From the NCBI GenBank assembly GCA_050187875.1, contig JBFWXB010000020.1, positions 21,767 through 85,766 of the forward strand: 64,000 bases of DNA. Reading direction: 5' to 3'. Positions 8,660 to 17,436 of this stretch are shown here, one piece after another. The notes beneath the pieces were generated by a model, which saw only the letters and a program-made list of their open reading frames with translations, searched no databases and was not told the DNA's origin. Positions within the stretch are counted from its first letter, which is position 1, and every line of letters begins with the position of its first letter. A program made the position numbers and the translations under genes. This DNA is from JAFKKS01 sp050187875. Its GTDB lineage: Bacteria > Pseudomonadota > Alphaproteobacteria > Rhizobiales > Xanthobacteraceae.

Positions 8660-9913
8660 ATGGCCACTCCCGCATCGAAAACCATCGTCATTGGCGCCGG
8701 CGTCGCCGGCATGTCCGCCGCGCTCTATCTGCAGCGCGCCGGCGTTCCCGTGACGGTGATCGATCCCTCGCCGCCGGCGAGCGGCGCCTCGTTCGGCAAT
8801 GCCGGGATGATCAGCGCCGATACGGCCGTTCCGATCGCGCTTCCGGGAATGCTGCGGAAGGTTCCGGGTTGGCTCACCGATCCGCTCGGGCCGCTCGCTG
8901 TCCATCCCTCTTACTTCCCGAAGGCGCTGCCTTGGCTCCTGCGCTGGATCGAAGCGAGCCGCATGTCGCGCGTGCTCACGATCTCCGACGCGATGCGCGC
9001 GCTGCATCGCGGCGCGTTCGACTGCTGGAAGGAGCTGCTGGGCCAGCAGAAATTCTATGACCTGATCCGCCCCGTCGGGCAGGTGCATGTCTGGGAGGAG
9101 GAGACAGAGTCGGCCTCGGCTGCGCTCGAGCGGCAGCTGCGCGAGCGGCAGGGCATCAAGAGCGAGACGCTAGGTCCGGACGACTTGCAGCAGATGTTCC
9201 CCGGCATGTCGCGCAATGTGAAGCGCGGCGTGCTGGTGCCGGGCAACGGCTACACCGTCAATCCGCAGCGCCTGGTGCGCACCCTCGGCGAGTTGCTGCT
9301 CGAAGCGGGCGGCGAGCTTCTGCCGGAGCGGGTGATGAAGATCATCCCGCGCGATGACGGCCCTGGCTATCGGGTGATGACGAATGTCGCCAATCACATG
9401 GCGGAAAAGATCGTGGTGGCCGCGGGCGCGTGGTCGCAGCGCCTGCTCGACCCCCTCGGCATCAAGGTCGCGCTGGAGACCGAGCGGGGCTATCATGTCA
9501 TGCTCCCCTCGCCCGGCGTCGCGGTGAAGACGACCATTTCGAACAAGTCCCGCTCCTTCGGCGTGACGCCGATGGAGCACGGCCTGCGTCTCGCCGGAAC
9601 CGTCGAGATCGCCGGGCTCGAGGCGCCGCCGGATGAGCGCCGCGCCAAGATCCTGATGCAAAGCGCCAAGACGATGTTTCCCGATCTCGACACGCGCGAC
9701 TACCGGATGTGGATGGGGTTCCGGCCCTCGACGCCGGACAGCCTGCCGATCCTCGGCGAGGCGCCGGGGCGGCCGGGGCTTTATTTCATCTTCGGTCACG
9801 GACACTTCGGAATGACGGGAGGCCCGCCGAGCGCGCGGCTCGTCTCACGGTTGATCACCGGCGCGCCGCCAGAATTCGATCCGACGCCCTATTCGCCGCG
9901 GCGATTTTCTTAG
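8660..9913 (+). CDS. DadA-type FAD-dependent D-amino-acid dehydrogenase
   Basis: DAO-family flavoprotein of 417 residues. The N-terminal FAD-binding signature is IVIGAGVAGMSAALYLQRAG (GxGxxG at 12-17), followed by the DadA-like segment ASGASFGNAGMIS. The C-terminal region FRPSTPDSLPILGEAPGRPGL and GHGHFGMTGGP is also typical of DadA and related secondary-amine dehydrogenases. It would oxidise a D-amino acid or N-substituted amino acid to an imine, which the RidA of the same operon could hydrolyse. A 45-bp gap separates it from the M24 gene. It is the last gene of the operon, followed by a strong hairpin at 9969-9999. Confidence 0.88.
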   Translation: MATPASKTIVIGAGVAGMSAALYLQRAGVPVTVIDPSPPASGASFGNAGMISADTAVPIALPGMLRKVPGWLTDPLGPLAVHPSYFPKALPWLLRWIEASRMSRVLTISDAMRALHRGAFDCWKELLGQQKFYDLIRPVGQVHVWEEETESASAALERQLRERQGIKSETLGPDDLQQMFPGMSRNVKRGVLVPGNGYTVNPQRLVRTLGELLLEAGGELLPERVMKIIPRDDGPGYRVMTNVANHMAEKIVVAAGAWSQRLLDPLGIKVALETERGYHVMLPSPGVAVKTTISNKSRSFGVTPMEHGLRLAGTVEIAGLEAPPDERRAKILMQSAKTMFPDLDTRDYRMWMGFRPSTPDSLPILGEAPGRPGLYFIFGHGHFGMTGGPPSARLVSRLITGAPPEFDPTPYSPRRFS

Positions 9914-9960
9914 CAATTCCAGGAAAAGTGGAAACCGGCTTTCCGTCCGGAATTGCGAGA
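9914..9960. repeat. Imperfect palindromic repeat unit
   Basis: Outer arms GCAATTCC and GGAATTGC and inner arms GGAAA and TTTCC enclose AGTGGAAACCGGC. The element starts directly after the stop codon of the DadA-like gene. It resembles the small palindromic repeats with an AAGTGGNAACCGG core that are scattered through Bradyrhizobium-type genomes. It is adjacent to, but separate from, the perfect hairpin that follows. Confidence 0.5.
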
Positions 9961-9968
9961 AAATAAAG

Positions 9969-9999
9969 GTGTAGAGCGGATCGATGATCCGCTCTACAC
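9969..9999. terminator. Bidirectional hairpin between convergent genes
   Basis: A perfect 14-bp stem GTGTAGAGCGGATC (9969-9982) with loop GAT and exact complement (9986-9999). It lies between the stop of the plus-strand DadA-like gene (9913) and the stop of the minus-strand MFS gene (10024). An A-rich stretch (AAATAAAG) sits just to its left, which is a U-run for minus-strand transcripts. A shared terminator is the natural reading. Confidence 0.7.
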
Positions 10000-10023
10000 G
10001 CGCGGCGTCACGTCGAACACGCG

Positions 10024-11250
10024 TTACTTTCGCACGTCTCGCAGGCTCGGCAGGAACCACGCGAGCAGGCCGAGCATCGGCAGGAACGAGCAGATCCGGT
10101 AGAGCGTCTCGATGCCGACGTGATCGGCGGCCTCGCCGAGGATCGCGGCAGCGACGCCGCCAAGGCCGAAGGAGAGGCCGTAGAACAGCCCGCCGATCAT
10201 CCCGATCCGGTTCGGCAAGAGCTCGATCGCGTAGATGAGGATCGCCGCGAAGGCGCTCGACATGATCAGGTTGATGACGATCGTGAGTACGCCGGTCCAG
10301 AACAGATTAGCGAAGGGCAGCATCAGTGTGAACGGAAGCGCACCGAGAATCGAGAACCAGATGATGTTCTTGCGGCCGACCTTGTCGCCGAGAATGCCGC
10401 CGCCCAGCGTGCCGGCGGCGGCCGCGCCGAGGAAGAGGAACAGCATCACCTGCGACGCCTGCACCGAGACGCCGAATTTGTGGATGAGATAGAACGTGTA
10501 GAACGAGTTGAAGCTCGAGGAATAGGCGCTCTTCGAGAACAGCAGCAGCACGAGGATCACAAGCGACACGACGATCGTCGCCGTTGTGTGCACAGGCCGC
10601 GCCGGCGCGGGGCGCGCCGGCGGCACGGCGGCGGCGAGGACGGCGGCCTCATGCTTCCGCCGCGAGCGGGCATAGGCGCGGATCGTCCATACCATCAGCA
10701 TCATTGCCGCCAGCGCCGCGGCGGAGAACCAGGCGAGCGAAGTCTGGCCGCGCGGCACGATCACAAAGGCCGCAAGCAAGGGCCCGAGCGCGCTGCCCGA
10801 CTGTCCACCGACCTGGAAGATGCCTTGGGCGAAACCCTGCTTGCCGCCCGAGGCGTTGCGCGCCATGCGCGTGGCTTCCGGGTGGAAGATGGACGAGCCA
10901 AGCCCGACAAACGCGGCCGAGACGAGAAGGAGGCCGTAGCTGCTCGCATAGGCGAGGCCCAGAAGCCCCGTCAACGAGCAGCCCATGCCGACGACCATCG
11001 AATACGGCATCGGCCGCCGATCCGTGTAATGGCCGACAGCCGGCTGCAGCAGCGACGCCGTGGTCTGGAAGGTCAAGGTGATCAGCCCGACCTGGCTGAA
11101 GTCCAAGCCATAAGCACTTTTGATGATCGGATAAATCGCCGGGATCAGCGACTGGATCATGTCGTTGAGCAGATGGGTCGCGCTCAATGCGATCAGCACC
11201 GGAATGACGGCGCGCTGCGAGATGCTGCCGGCCGGGATATTCATGTTCAT
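10024..11250 (-). CDS. MFS transporter, fosmidomycin-resistance (Fsr) type
   Basis: Twelve-helix major-facilitator protein of about 408 residues, closest in pattern to the Fsr group: the N-terminus ATHLLNDMIQSLIPAIYP and the helix 2-3 loop with GHYTDRRPMPYS are characteristic. A long Ala/Pro-rich central loop (around VPPARPAPARPVH) separates the two six-helix halves, and GGGILGDKVGRKN marks the second half's helix 2-3 loop. The frame is open about 50 codons upstream, but that part is Arg/Cys-rich and not membrane-like, so ATG 11250 (or the ATG two codons later) is preferred. No clear ribosome site precedes either. Likely an efflux pump; substrate unknown. Confidence 0.85.
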   Translation of the reverse strand: MNMNIPAGSISQRAVIPVLIALSATHLLNDMIQSLIPAIYPIIKSAYGLDFSQVGLITLTFQTTASLLQPAVGHYTDRRPMPYSMVVGMGCSLTGLLGLAYASSYGLLLVSAAFVGLGSSIFHPEATRMARNASGGKQGFAQGIFQVGGQSGSALGPLLAAFVIVPRGQTSLAWFSAAALAAMMLMVWTIRAYARSRRKHEAAVLAAAVPPARPAPARPVHTTATIVVSLVILVLLLFSKSAYSSSFNSFYTFYLIHKFGVSVQASQVMLFLFLGAAAAGTLGGGILGDKVGRKNIIWFSILGALPFTLMLPFANLFWTGVLTIVINLIMSSAFAAILIYAIELLPNRIGMIGGLFYGLSFGLGGVAAAILGEAADHVGIETLYRICSFLPMLGLLAWFLPSLRDVRK

Positions 11251-11425
11251 GGGAAATCGTCGGGCCCTGGGTCGGACTTGAGCCTTACAGCATCCCGTCG
11301 CCGGCAAACAGCGTGTTCCGGCATGTCTGGCATGAAGACGTCCGGCTTTCTGGCGGCACGGCGAGCCCGCGCCGGACGATAATGCGGGTGCCCGGAGCAC
11401 CGCGCGGTGCTAATCTTACGCCACC

Positions 11426-11875
11426 ATGGTTCATCTCACCATCAATGGCACGCCACACGCGATCGACGCTGAGCCGGATATGCCGCTGTTGTGGGTCATT
11501 CGCGAGCATGTCGGGCTCACCGGCACGAAGTATGGCTGCGGCATCGCCCAATGCGGGGCGTGCACCGTGCATATCGACGGCGTAGCGGTGCGCTCGTGCA
11601 GCATCACCTTGGACGCGCTCACGCCCGAACAGAAGATCGTCACGATCGAAGGGCTTTCGCCCGACGGCTCGCATCCCGTGCAGAAAGCGTGGATCGAGCA
11701 CGACGTGCCGCAATGCGGCTATTGCCAGAGCGGCATGATCATGGCGGCCGTGGCGCTTCTGAAGGAGAAGCCGAAGCCGACGGACGCCGACATCGACGCC
11801 GCGATCACGAATATCTGCCGCTGCGGCTCCTATCGTGAAGTGCGTACCGCGATTCACACGGCGGCGAAGAGCTGA
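11426..11875 (+). CDS. [2Fe-2S] small subunit of a molybdenum hydroxylase (IorA/XdhC-small type), orphan
   Basis: Electron-transfer subunit of a xanthine-oxidase-family enzyme, 149 residues. The plant-type ferredoxin cluster is ligated by Cys38, Cys43, Cys46 and Cys58 (CGIAQCGAC, then C after 11 residues). The C-terminal second cluster is seen as CGYC (97-100) and CRC (131-133). Isoquinoline 1-oxidoreductase alpha and related aldehyde dehydrogenase subunits have this form. The large molybdopterin subunit normally follows directly, but here the next gene is a convergent MFS transporter and no such gene exists in the window. It must work with a partner encoded elsewhere or be a remnant of a broken operon. 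Confidence 0.9.
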   Translation: MVHLTINGTPHAIDAEPDMPLLWVIREHVGLTGTKYGCGIAQCGACTVHIDGVAVRSCSITLDALTPEQKIVTIEGLSPDGSHPVQKAWIEHDVPQCGYCQSGMIMAAVALLKEKPKPTDADIDAAITNICRCGSYREVRTAIHTAAKS

Positions 11876-11885
11876 GATCGATCGA

Positions 11886-13211
11886 TCATCGTGAGAGAGG
11901 CGTCGCCTGCGGCGCGTGCGCGCGTCTCGCGAACGGCGTGAACTGAAACAGCGCCATCACGAACAGCTGTGCCGCGGCGATGAAGAACGGCCAGCGATAC
12001 GTTCCGGTCAGCGTCACCAGCAGCGAGAATAGGGTCGGGCCGGTCACATAGCCGAGGAACGCGCAGAGTGTGCTCGCCGAGGTCGCCTCCGCCACGCGAT
12101 CGGCGGGCGACAGGCGAGCGATCTCGGCAAGGAATATGCCGTTCCAACTCGCCGCCAGAAAGCCCACCGCTCCGGCGACCAGCGCCGTCAGAACGAACGG
12201 CGGCGACACTGGCAACGTCCCATAGATCACGACAAGCGCGGCGGCGGCCATCGCCTGGATGGTCAAATTGCGCGCCGGCGTGCCGGTGCGATCGGCAAGC
12301 CAGCCGAGTGCGACGCGCGCGAGCGCGCCGCAGGCTTGCATCGTCGCGTAGGCGAACGCGGCGTCGCTCAAATGCAGACCGCGATCGGTGACCAGATACG
12401 TCACGGAAAACGAAAACAGCGATCCCTGCACCAACGCGAAGGAAAAGGCGAGGAACGCGATGGCAAGCAGCGAGCGATTGGCGCCAAGCACCGCGAAAGG
12501 CGCCGCGACGACGCGTGGCGAGAACACCGCGGCGAAATTGAGCGGCTGATCGTGCCGACGCTCCACGTCGAGTTCAGCTCTCACCGGCGCGATGATCGCC
12601 GCCGCCGTCAACCCGATGGCCGCGCCGACGAGCACCGCGACCTGCCAACCCCATGCCACCGCGATCGGCGCCAGCACGAGACCCGCCAATGCGCCGCCGA
12701 CCGGCGCGCCCGCCTGCTTCACCGAAAAGATGAGCGTGCGATGCCGGTCCGGCGCGGTCGCCGCCAGAATCCGGCTGCCCGCTGGCGGCGAGGGACCATA
12801 GCCGATCCCCATCATCAGCGCGGCGCACATCATGAGCCACCAATGTCCCGACGTCGCGAGCAGGAGGCCCGCGACCGCCGTCAATGCGCCGATCTGCAGC
12901 ATCCGCACCGGGCCAAGCCGCGCCAGGATCGGGCTTCCGAACAGAAGGAAAAGGACGACGCCGAGCGCGCTCAGCGACGACAGATTGCCGATACGCTCCG
13001 GCGCGATGCCGAGCCCTTTCGTCAACAGCGGCGCGATGATCGCGAGGCTCTGATCGAGCATCGATGCGTTGATCTGCATGCCGAGCGTCGTCGACAGCGC
13101 GATGACCCACAAAGGACAACGCCGGCGCGGCGTTACGGAGGTCTGCGTCATCGGATCTGCGGCATGAGGCGAAGAAGGAGGATGCGGGACCGTTCGCGGA
13201 TGGGAGGACAT
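11886..13211 (-). CDS. MFS transporter
   Basis: Major-facilitator transporter of up to 441 residues with about twelve hydrophobic segments. The conserved motif between helices 2 and 3 is degenerate (GSPILARLGPVRML), and helix 4-5 shows GIGYGPSPPAGSRIL, which resembles the oxalate/formate-type and YbfB-like MFS groups. The start is uncertain: ATG 13211 gives a Pro/His-rich tail, while ATG 13151 begins closer to the first helix. Neither has a clear ribosome site. It is divergent from the hyuBA pair with about 190 bp between them, so it may import hydantoins or oxoproline-like compounds, which is inference from position only. Confidence 0.83.
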   Translation of the reverse strand: MSSHPRTVPHPPSSPHAADPMTQTSVTPRRRCPLWVIALSTTLGMQINASMLDQSLAIIAPLLTKGLGIAPERIGNLSSLSALGVVLFLLFGSPILARLGPVRMLQIGALTAVAGLLLATSGHWWLMMCAALMMGIGYGPSPPAGSRILAATAPDRHRTLIFSVKQAGAPVGGALAGLVLAPIAVAWGWQVAVLVGAAIGLTAAAIIAPVRAELDVERRHDQPLNFAAVFSPRVVAAPFAVLGANRSLLAIAFLAFSFALVQGSLFSFSVTYLVTDRGLHLSDAAFAYATMQACGALARVALGWLADRTGTPARNLTIQAMAAAALVVIYGTLPVSPPFVLTALVAGAVGFLAASWNGIFLAEIARLSPADRVAEATSASTLCAFLGYVTGPTLFSLLVTLTGTYRWPFFIAAAQLFVMALFQFTPFARRAHAPQATPLSR

Positions 13212-13403
13212 AAGGCCGCAAAATCTTGCGCGCGCCTAGCCCTTATCCTCGCCTGATGCCGTGCGCGCGGGCATCATTGGTATTCCCAATCCGGCAGTTG
13301 ACGGACCGCATTTCCGCATGAAAAGACACGGGTGGCGCCCGCGCGTCCGCTCCGTCCCACCTTCGCGCGGAACCCCCGGCAAAGTGCAAAACGGAGATTT
13401 CGC

Positions 13404-15194
13404 ATGCAGAAGGTGCAGCGCGAGCAGGCGGGGGCCGCCGATCCGGTGACGCTGCAGATCGTGCGCGGCGCGACGAGCGCCGTGCAGAGCGAGATGGAAG
13501 CGGTGATCGAGCGCACCGCCATGTCGCCGTTCATCCGCGAAAAGAAGGACTTTCACGCCGCCCTGTTCGACGAGCGCGGCCGCCTGATCGTCGGCTCGAA
13601 CCTGCCGCTGTTCGGCGACGTCATCGCGCCGATCGCGGAGCACTATCCGCTCGACACGATGCGCCCCGGCGACATCTATTGGTTCAACGACTGCTACGCC
13701 TCGCGCGGCGCCGTCTCGCATACGCCGGACCAGGTTTTCGTCGCGCCCGTCTTCGCCGATGGCGAGTTGTCCGCGTTCGCGCAATCGTGGGCGCATTTCA
13801 ACGATGTCGGCGGCATGCGGCCAGGCTCGCTCTCACCGGACTGCACGGAGATCTACCAGGAAGGCATCATCGTGCCGCCCGTGCGCGTCGCGCGCGAGGG
13901 CGTCATGACGGACGAGCTGCTGCGGCTCTTCTATCGCAACTCGCGCTTTCCCGAGATGGTGAAGGGCGACACGCGCGCCTCGATCGCTGCGATCCGCCTC
14001 GGCGAGCGGCGGCTCGAGGAACTGTTCCAGCGCTTCGGCCGGGCCGCGACGCTCGCCGCCTTCCACACCTTGATCGACGACACCGAACGCGAGCTGCGCG
14101 GGAAGCTGCGCGCGATCCTGCCGGAGGGCGAGCATCGCTTCACCGACCGCGTCGACAGCGATGGGCACGGCAACGGCCCGATCAAGCTCCGCTATCGGCT
14201 CACCGTCGCGCCCGAGCGGATCACATTCGACGCGAGCGAGAGCGACGACCAGGTTGCAGGCCCTGTCAATTTCCTCATGAGCCCGCCGGTGCCGGCCATG
14301 GTCTTCGGCTCCTATCTGCTCGGCCAGGGCACCACGACCATGATGAATGCCGGCGCCTATCAGGCGCTCGACGAGGTGGTCCTACGGCCAGGCTCCGTAC
14401 TACAGCCGAATTTTCCGGCGCCGCTCGGCATGCGCGGCGTGACCATGATGCGCAACATGGCCGGCTGCCTCGGGCTCCTCAATGTCGCGACCGGCGGCAA
14501 GGCGATGGCCGCGCACAGCGCCTACGTCATCTGGTACATGCGCGGCCGCGACACGAACGGCGAGCTCTTCCTGATGTCGGACGGCCTCGGCGTCGGCTAT
14601 GGCGCGCGGCCGACCGCCGACGGCAACGACGCCGTCTACCTCGTCGCGCAAGAGAACTTTCCCTCGGAATTCCTCGAGACGATCTTTCCGGTGCGCGTGC
14701 GCCGCTATGCGATCAATCCCGACACCGGAGGGCCAGGGCGCTGGCGCGGCGGCTGCGGGCTCATCCGCGAGGTCGAGGTGCTAGCGCCGGAAGCGATGAT
14801 CTCGATGCGCATCGACAGCGTGGAGAATCCGCCGTGGGGCGTCGCCGGCGGACATGCCGCAGGGACCGGGCGCTGCATCGTCAATCCCGGCCGCGCCGAC
14901 GAGCGCGTGCTGCGGCCGCTGAGCGACGGCAACATGGTCAAGCGCGGCGACGTCGTGCGCATCGAAACCGGCGGCGGCGGCGGCTGGGGGCATCCGTTCG
15001 ATCGCGAGCCGGAACGCGTCCTGCGCGACGTATGCGACGGCTTCGTCAGCCGCGAGAGCGCGGAGAAGAATTATGGCGTCGTGATCGGCGCCGATATGCT
15101 CGCGATCGATCAGGCCGCGACGGGCAAGCGCCGCGCACAACGGCCCGACGCGAAGCTTTTCCACCGCCACGGCTACCACGAGGTGCTCGACTGA
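13404..15194 (+). CDS. Hydantoinase B/oxoprolinase family subunit
   Basis: HyuB-family protein of 596 residues, the usual length. It works with HyuA to hydrolyse hydantoins, 5-oxoproline or acetone-carboxylase-like substrates with ATP. Family features include PVTLQIVRGATSAVQSEME near the N-terminus and GGGGGWGHPFDREPE near the C-terminus. The frame is open upstream, but ATG 13404 has a CGGAGA site at good spacing and gives the conserved N-terminus. The stop overlaps the ATG of hyuA by one base (TGATG), so the two subunits are co-translated. Confidence 0.92.
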   Translation: MQKVQREQAGAADPVTLQIVRGATSAVQSEMEAVIERTAMSPFIREKKDFHAALFDERGRLIVGSNLPLFGDVIAPIAEHYPLDTMRPGDIYWFNDCYASRGAVSHTPDQVFVAPVFADGELSAFAQSWAHFNDVGGMRPGSLSPDCTEIYQEGIIVPPVRVAREGVMTDELLRLFYRNSRFPEMVKGDTRASIAAIRLGERRLEELFQRFGRAATLAAFHTLIDDTERELRGKLRAILPEGEHRFTDRVDSDGHGNGPIKLRYRLTVAPERITFDASESDDQVAGPVNFLMSPPVPAMVFGSYLLGQGTTTMMNAGAYQALDEVVLRPGSVLQPNFPAPLGMRGVTMMRNMAGCLGLLNVATGGKAMAAHSAYVIWYMRGRDTNGELFLMSDGLGVGYGARPTADGNDAVYLVAQENFPSEFLETIFPVRVRRYAINPDTGGPGRWRGGCGLIREVEVLAPEAMISMRIDSVENPPWGVAGGHAAGTGRCIVNPGRADERVLRPLSDGNMVKRGDVVRIETGGGGGWGHPFDREPERVLRDVCDGFVSRESAEKNYGVVIGADMLAIDQAATGKRRAQRPDAKLFHRHGYHEVLD

Positions 15195-17278
15195 TGGCTT
15201 CGCCCGCACAGCGCAACCCGGCCAAGGTCGTCATCGGCGTCGACACGGGCGGAACCTTCACCGACGTCACGCTGCTCGATCCCGCGTCGGGGATGGTGTG
15301 GAACGCCAAAACCCCGTCGACCCCGTCGGACCCTTCGCAGGGCTTCGGCAACGGTATCGCCGAAATCCTCACCGCCTCGGGCCTCGCCGGCGGCGACGTC
15401 ACGCGCGTGCTGCACGGCACGACGGTCGCGACCAATCTCATCCTCGAAGGAAAGTCTGCGCCGGCAGCACTGCTCACCACCGAGGGATTCAAATATGTGA
15501 TCGAGATCGGGCGGCAGGACGTGCCACGGCGCGCGAGCCTGTTCGCCTGGGTGAAGCCGAAGCGCCCAATTCCCCCCGAGCATATTTACGAGATCGCGGG
15601 ACGCATCGCGCCTGACGGCGGCGAACTCGACGGGCTCGACGAAAGCGCCGTGCGCCGCGCCGCGAAGGCCATCAAGGACGCCGGCATCGGCGCGGTCGCC
15701 GTCGTCTTCCTGCACAGCTACGCCAATCCAGAACATGAGCGCCGTGCCGCGGCGATCATCAAGGAGGAGCATCCCGACGCGCTCGTCTCCATTTCGAGCG
15801 ACGTGCTGCCGGTGTTCCGCGAATACGAACGCAGCATGACGACGATCCTCAATGTCGCCGTCATGCCGATCGTTTCCGCTTACGTCGAACGTCTCGATCA
15901 ACGCATCGCGGAGCAGGATATCGCGGCGCCGCTGCTGCTGATGAAGTCGAGCGGCGGCGTCACCAGCGCCCGGAACGTGCGGCGCGCGCCGGTCGAAACG
16001 GCGCTGTCTGGCCCCGCAGCCGGCGCCGTCGGCGCGACCTTTGTCGGCGCGGGCGCCGGCATCAAGAATCTCATCGGCATCGACATCGGCGGAACCTCCG
16101 CCGACGTCTGTCTCATCCACGACGGCAAGCCCGGATTGACGACCAGCGGGCACGTCGGCGCATGGCCGCTGGGATTGCCGATGGTGGACATCGTGACGAT
16201 CGGCGCCGGTGGCGGCTCGATCGCGCGCGTGTCAGGCAACGGCGCCTTGACCGTTGGGCCGCAAAGCGCTGGGGCCGTACCCGGCCCGGTTTGTTACGGG
16301 CGCGGCGGCGAGGAGCCAACCGTCACCGACGCACATCTCGTTCTTGGCCATTTGCCGCCGTACCTTCTCGACGGGAAATTCGCGCTCGACGTCGAGGGCG
16401 CACGGCGCGCGGTTCACAAATCCGTCGCCGCACCGCTTGGGATGAGCATCGAAGAGGCCGCGCGCGGCATCCTCTCCATCGTCGACAACCTCATGGTCGG
16501 CGCGATCCGCATCGTCTCCGTCGAACGCGGGCACGATCCGCGCGATTTCGCGCTGCTGCCGTTCGGCGGCGCAGGGCCACTGCATGGCGGCGCGCTCGCG
16601 CGGCTGCTCGGCATGCGCACGATTTTGGTGCCGCCCAATCCCGGCGTGCTCTCGGCGCTCGGACTGCTCGTCTCAAACCTCAAGGCGGAATTCGCGCGCA
16701 CCTGCCTGCAGCGCGCAGGCGCGATCGATCTCGCCTTGGTCGCGCAAGTGTTCGGCGAGTTGCAAGCCGAAGCGGTAGCGTGGCTCGATCAGGAAGGCGT
16801 TCCGGACGAGGCGCGCCGGATCACCTGGACGGCAAGCCTGCGCTACCAGCACCAGGGCTTCGAACTTTTCATTCCGTGGGACGTTCGCGAGGTCACGCCG
16901 GCGGCGATGGCGGCCGCGATCACCGCGTTCCACCGGACGCATGAGCGCCTCTACACCTTCGCGCAGGAAGATACGCCCGTCGAGATCGTGACGTTGCGCG
17001 TCGACGCTCAGGGCATTTTTCCGGCGCCCGCGATGCGACAGGTGGAGGCCGGCGGCAAGTCCGAGGAAGCGATCGTCTCGCGCCAGACGATGCATCTTGC
17101 AAAAGGGTCGGTCGCGTGTCCGGTCTATGACCGCGCGCGCCTGGGCGCAGGCGTCACCGTCGAGGGGCCGGCGATCATCACGCAGCTCGACACCACGACC
17201 CTCGTTCTCGAAGGGCAGCGCGCGACGACCGATCGCGTCGGCAACCTGCTGATCGTGGAGACCACGCCGGGCCGCTGA
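15194..17278 (+). CDS. Hydantoinase A/oxoprolinase family subunit
   Basis: HyuA-family ATP-dependent subunit of 694 residues. The N-terminal phosphate-binding motif VIGVDTGGTFTDV is at about 13-25 (Hydant_A_N), and the central ASKHA-like second motif IGIDIGGTSADVCLI is near 295-310. It partners the HyuB subunit immediately upstream; the reaction is ATP-driven opening of a cyclic amide such as 5-oxoproline or N-methylhydantoin. The start ATG 15194 overlaps the hyuB stop by one base. A much longer open frame extends upstream in this phase but only mirrors hyuB and is not coding. The exact substrate cannot be decided by sequence. Confidence 0.92.
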   Translation: MASPAQRNPAKVVIGVDTGGTFTDVTLLDPASGMVWNAKTPSTPSDPSQGFGNGIAEILTASGLAGGDVTRVLHGTTVATNLILEGKSAPAALLTTEGFKYVIEIGRQDVPRRASLFAWVKPKRPIPPEHIYEIAGRIAPDGGELDGLDESAVRRAAKAIKDAGIGAVAVVFLHSYANPEHERRAAAIIKEEHPDALVSISSDVLPVFREYERSMTTILNVAVMPIVSAYVERLDQRIAEQDIAAPLLLMKSSGGVTSARNVRRAPVETALSGPAAGAVGATFVGAGAGIKNLIGIDIGGTSADVCLIHDGKPGLTTSGHVGAWPLGLPMVDIVTIGAGGGSIARVSGNGALTVGPQSAGAVPGPVCYGRGGEEPTVTDAHLVLGHLPPYLLDGKFALDVEGARRAVHKSVAAPLGMSIEEAARGILSIVDNLMVGAIRIVSVERGHDPRDFALLPFGGAGPLHGGALARLLGMRTILVPPNPGVLSALGLLVSNLKAEFARTCLQRAGAIDLALVAQVFGELQAEAVAWLDQEGVPDEARRITWTASLRYQHQGFELFIPWDVREVTPAAMAAAITAFHRTHERLYTFAQEDTPVEIVTLRVDAQGIFPAPAMRQVEAGGKSEEAIVSRQTMHLAKGSVACPVYDRARLGAGVTVEGPAIITQLDTTTLVLEGQRATTDRVGNLLIVETTPGR

Positions 17279-17312
17279 CGCGCCAGAATCTACAAGCCAT
17301 CTTTTATGGAAA

Positions 17313-17388
17313 TGGCTCCCCGGGACTGGATTCGAACCATCGACCTGACGGGAAACAACCGCCTGCTCTACCGCTGAGCTACCAGGGA
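17313..17388 (-). tRNA. tRNA-Asn(GTT)-like gene, probably degenerate
   Basis: The minus strand folds as a tRNA. Acceptor arms are TCCCTGG (17388-17382) and CCGGGGA, the D-arm is GCTC-AGCGGTA-GAGC, the anticodon stem is GGCGG/CCGTC and the loop is TTGTTTC with GTT in the anticodon position. The T-loop TTCGAAT and a genomic CCA end are present. Two faults stand out. The T-stem 3' strand has one extra base (CCAGTC against GATGG; removing the G restores five pairs). Position 37, normally a purine, is T. These changes suggest a pseudo-tRNA or an unusual isoacceptor. It lies between hyuA and the acyltransferase cassette. Confidence 0.6.
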
Positions 17389-17436
17389 ACGCGGCTCAAC
17401 TATCCGCCTCCGTGCGAGCGGCCGCAAGGCGATTTA

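Noticed and set aside
9969..9999. Possible CRISPR or attachment-site repeat
   Set aside because: It is a single perfect hairpin between convergent genes, with no spacing series or second copy nearby; a terminator is the simpler reading. No CRISPR-like array was seen anywhere in the window.
13679..15193. Long N-terminal extension of hyuA
   Set aside because: The extension is the out-of-frame image of hyuB. The ATG at 15194 gives the conserved HyuA N-terminus.
17313..17388. Genomic-island attachment site at the tRNA-like gene
   Set aside because: No integrase gene and no repeated 3' tRNA fragment was seen in the following 30 kb, so island integration cannot be supported.
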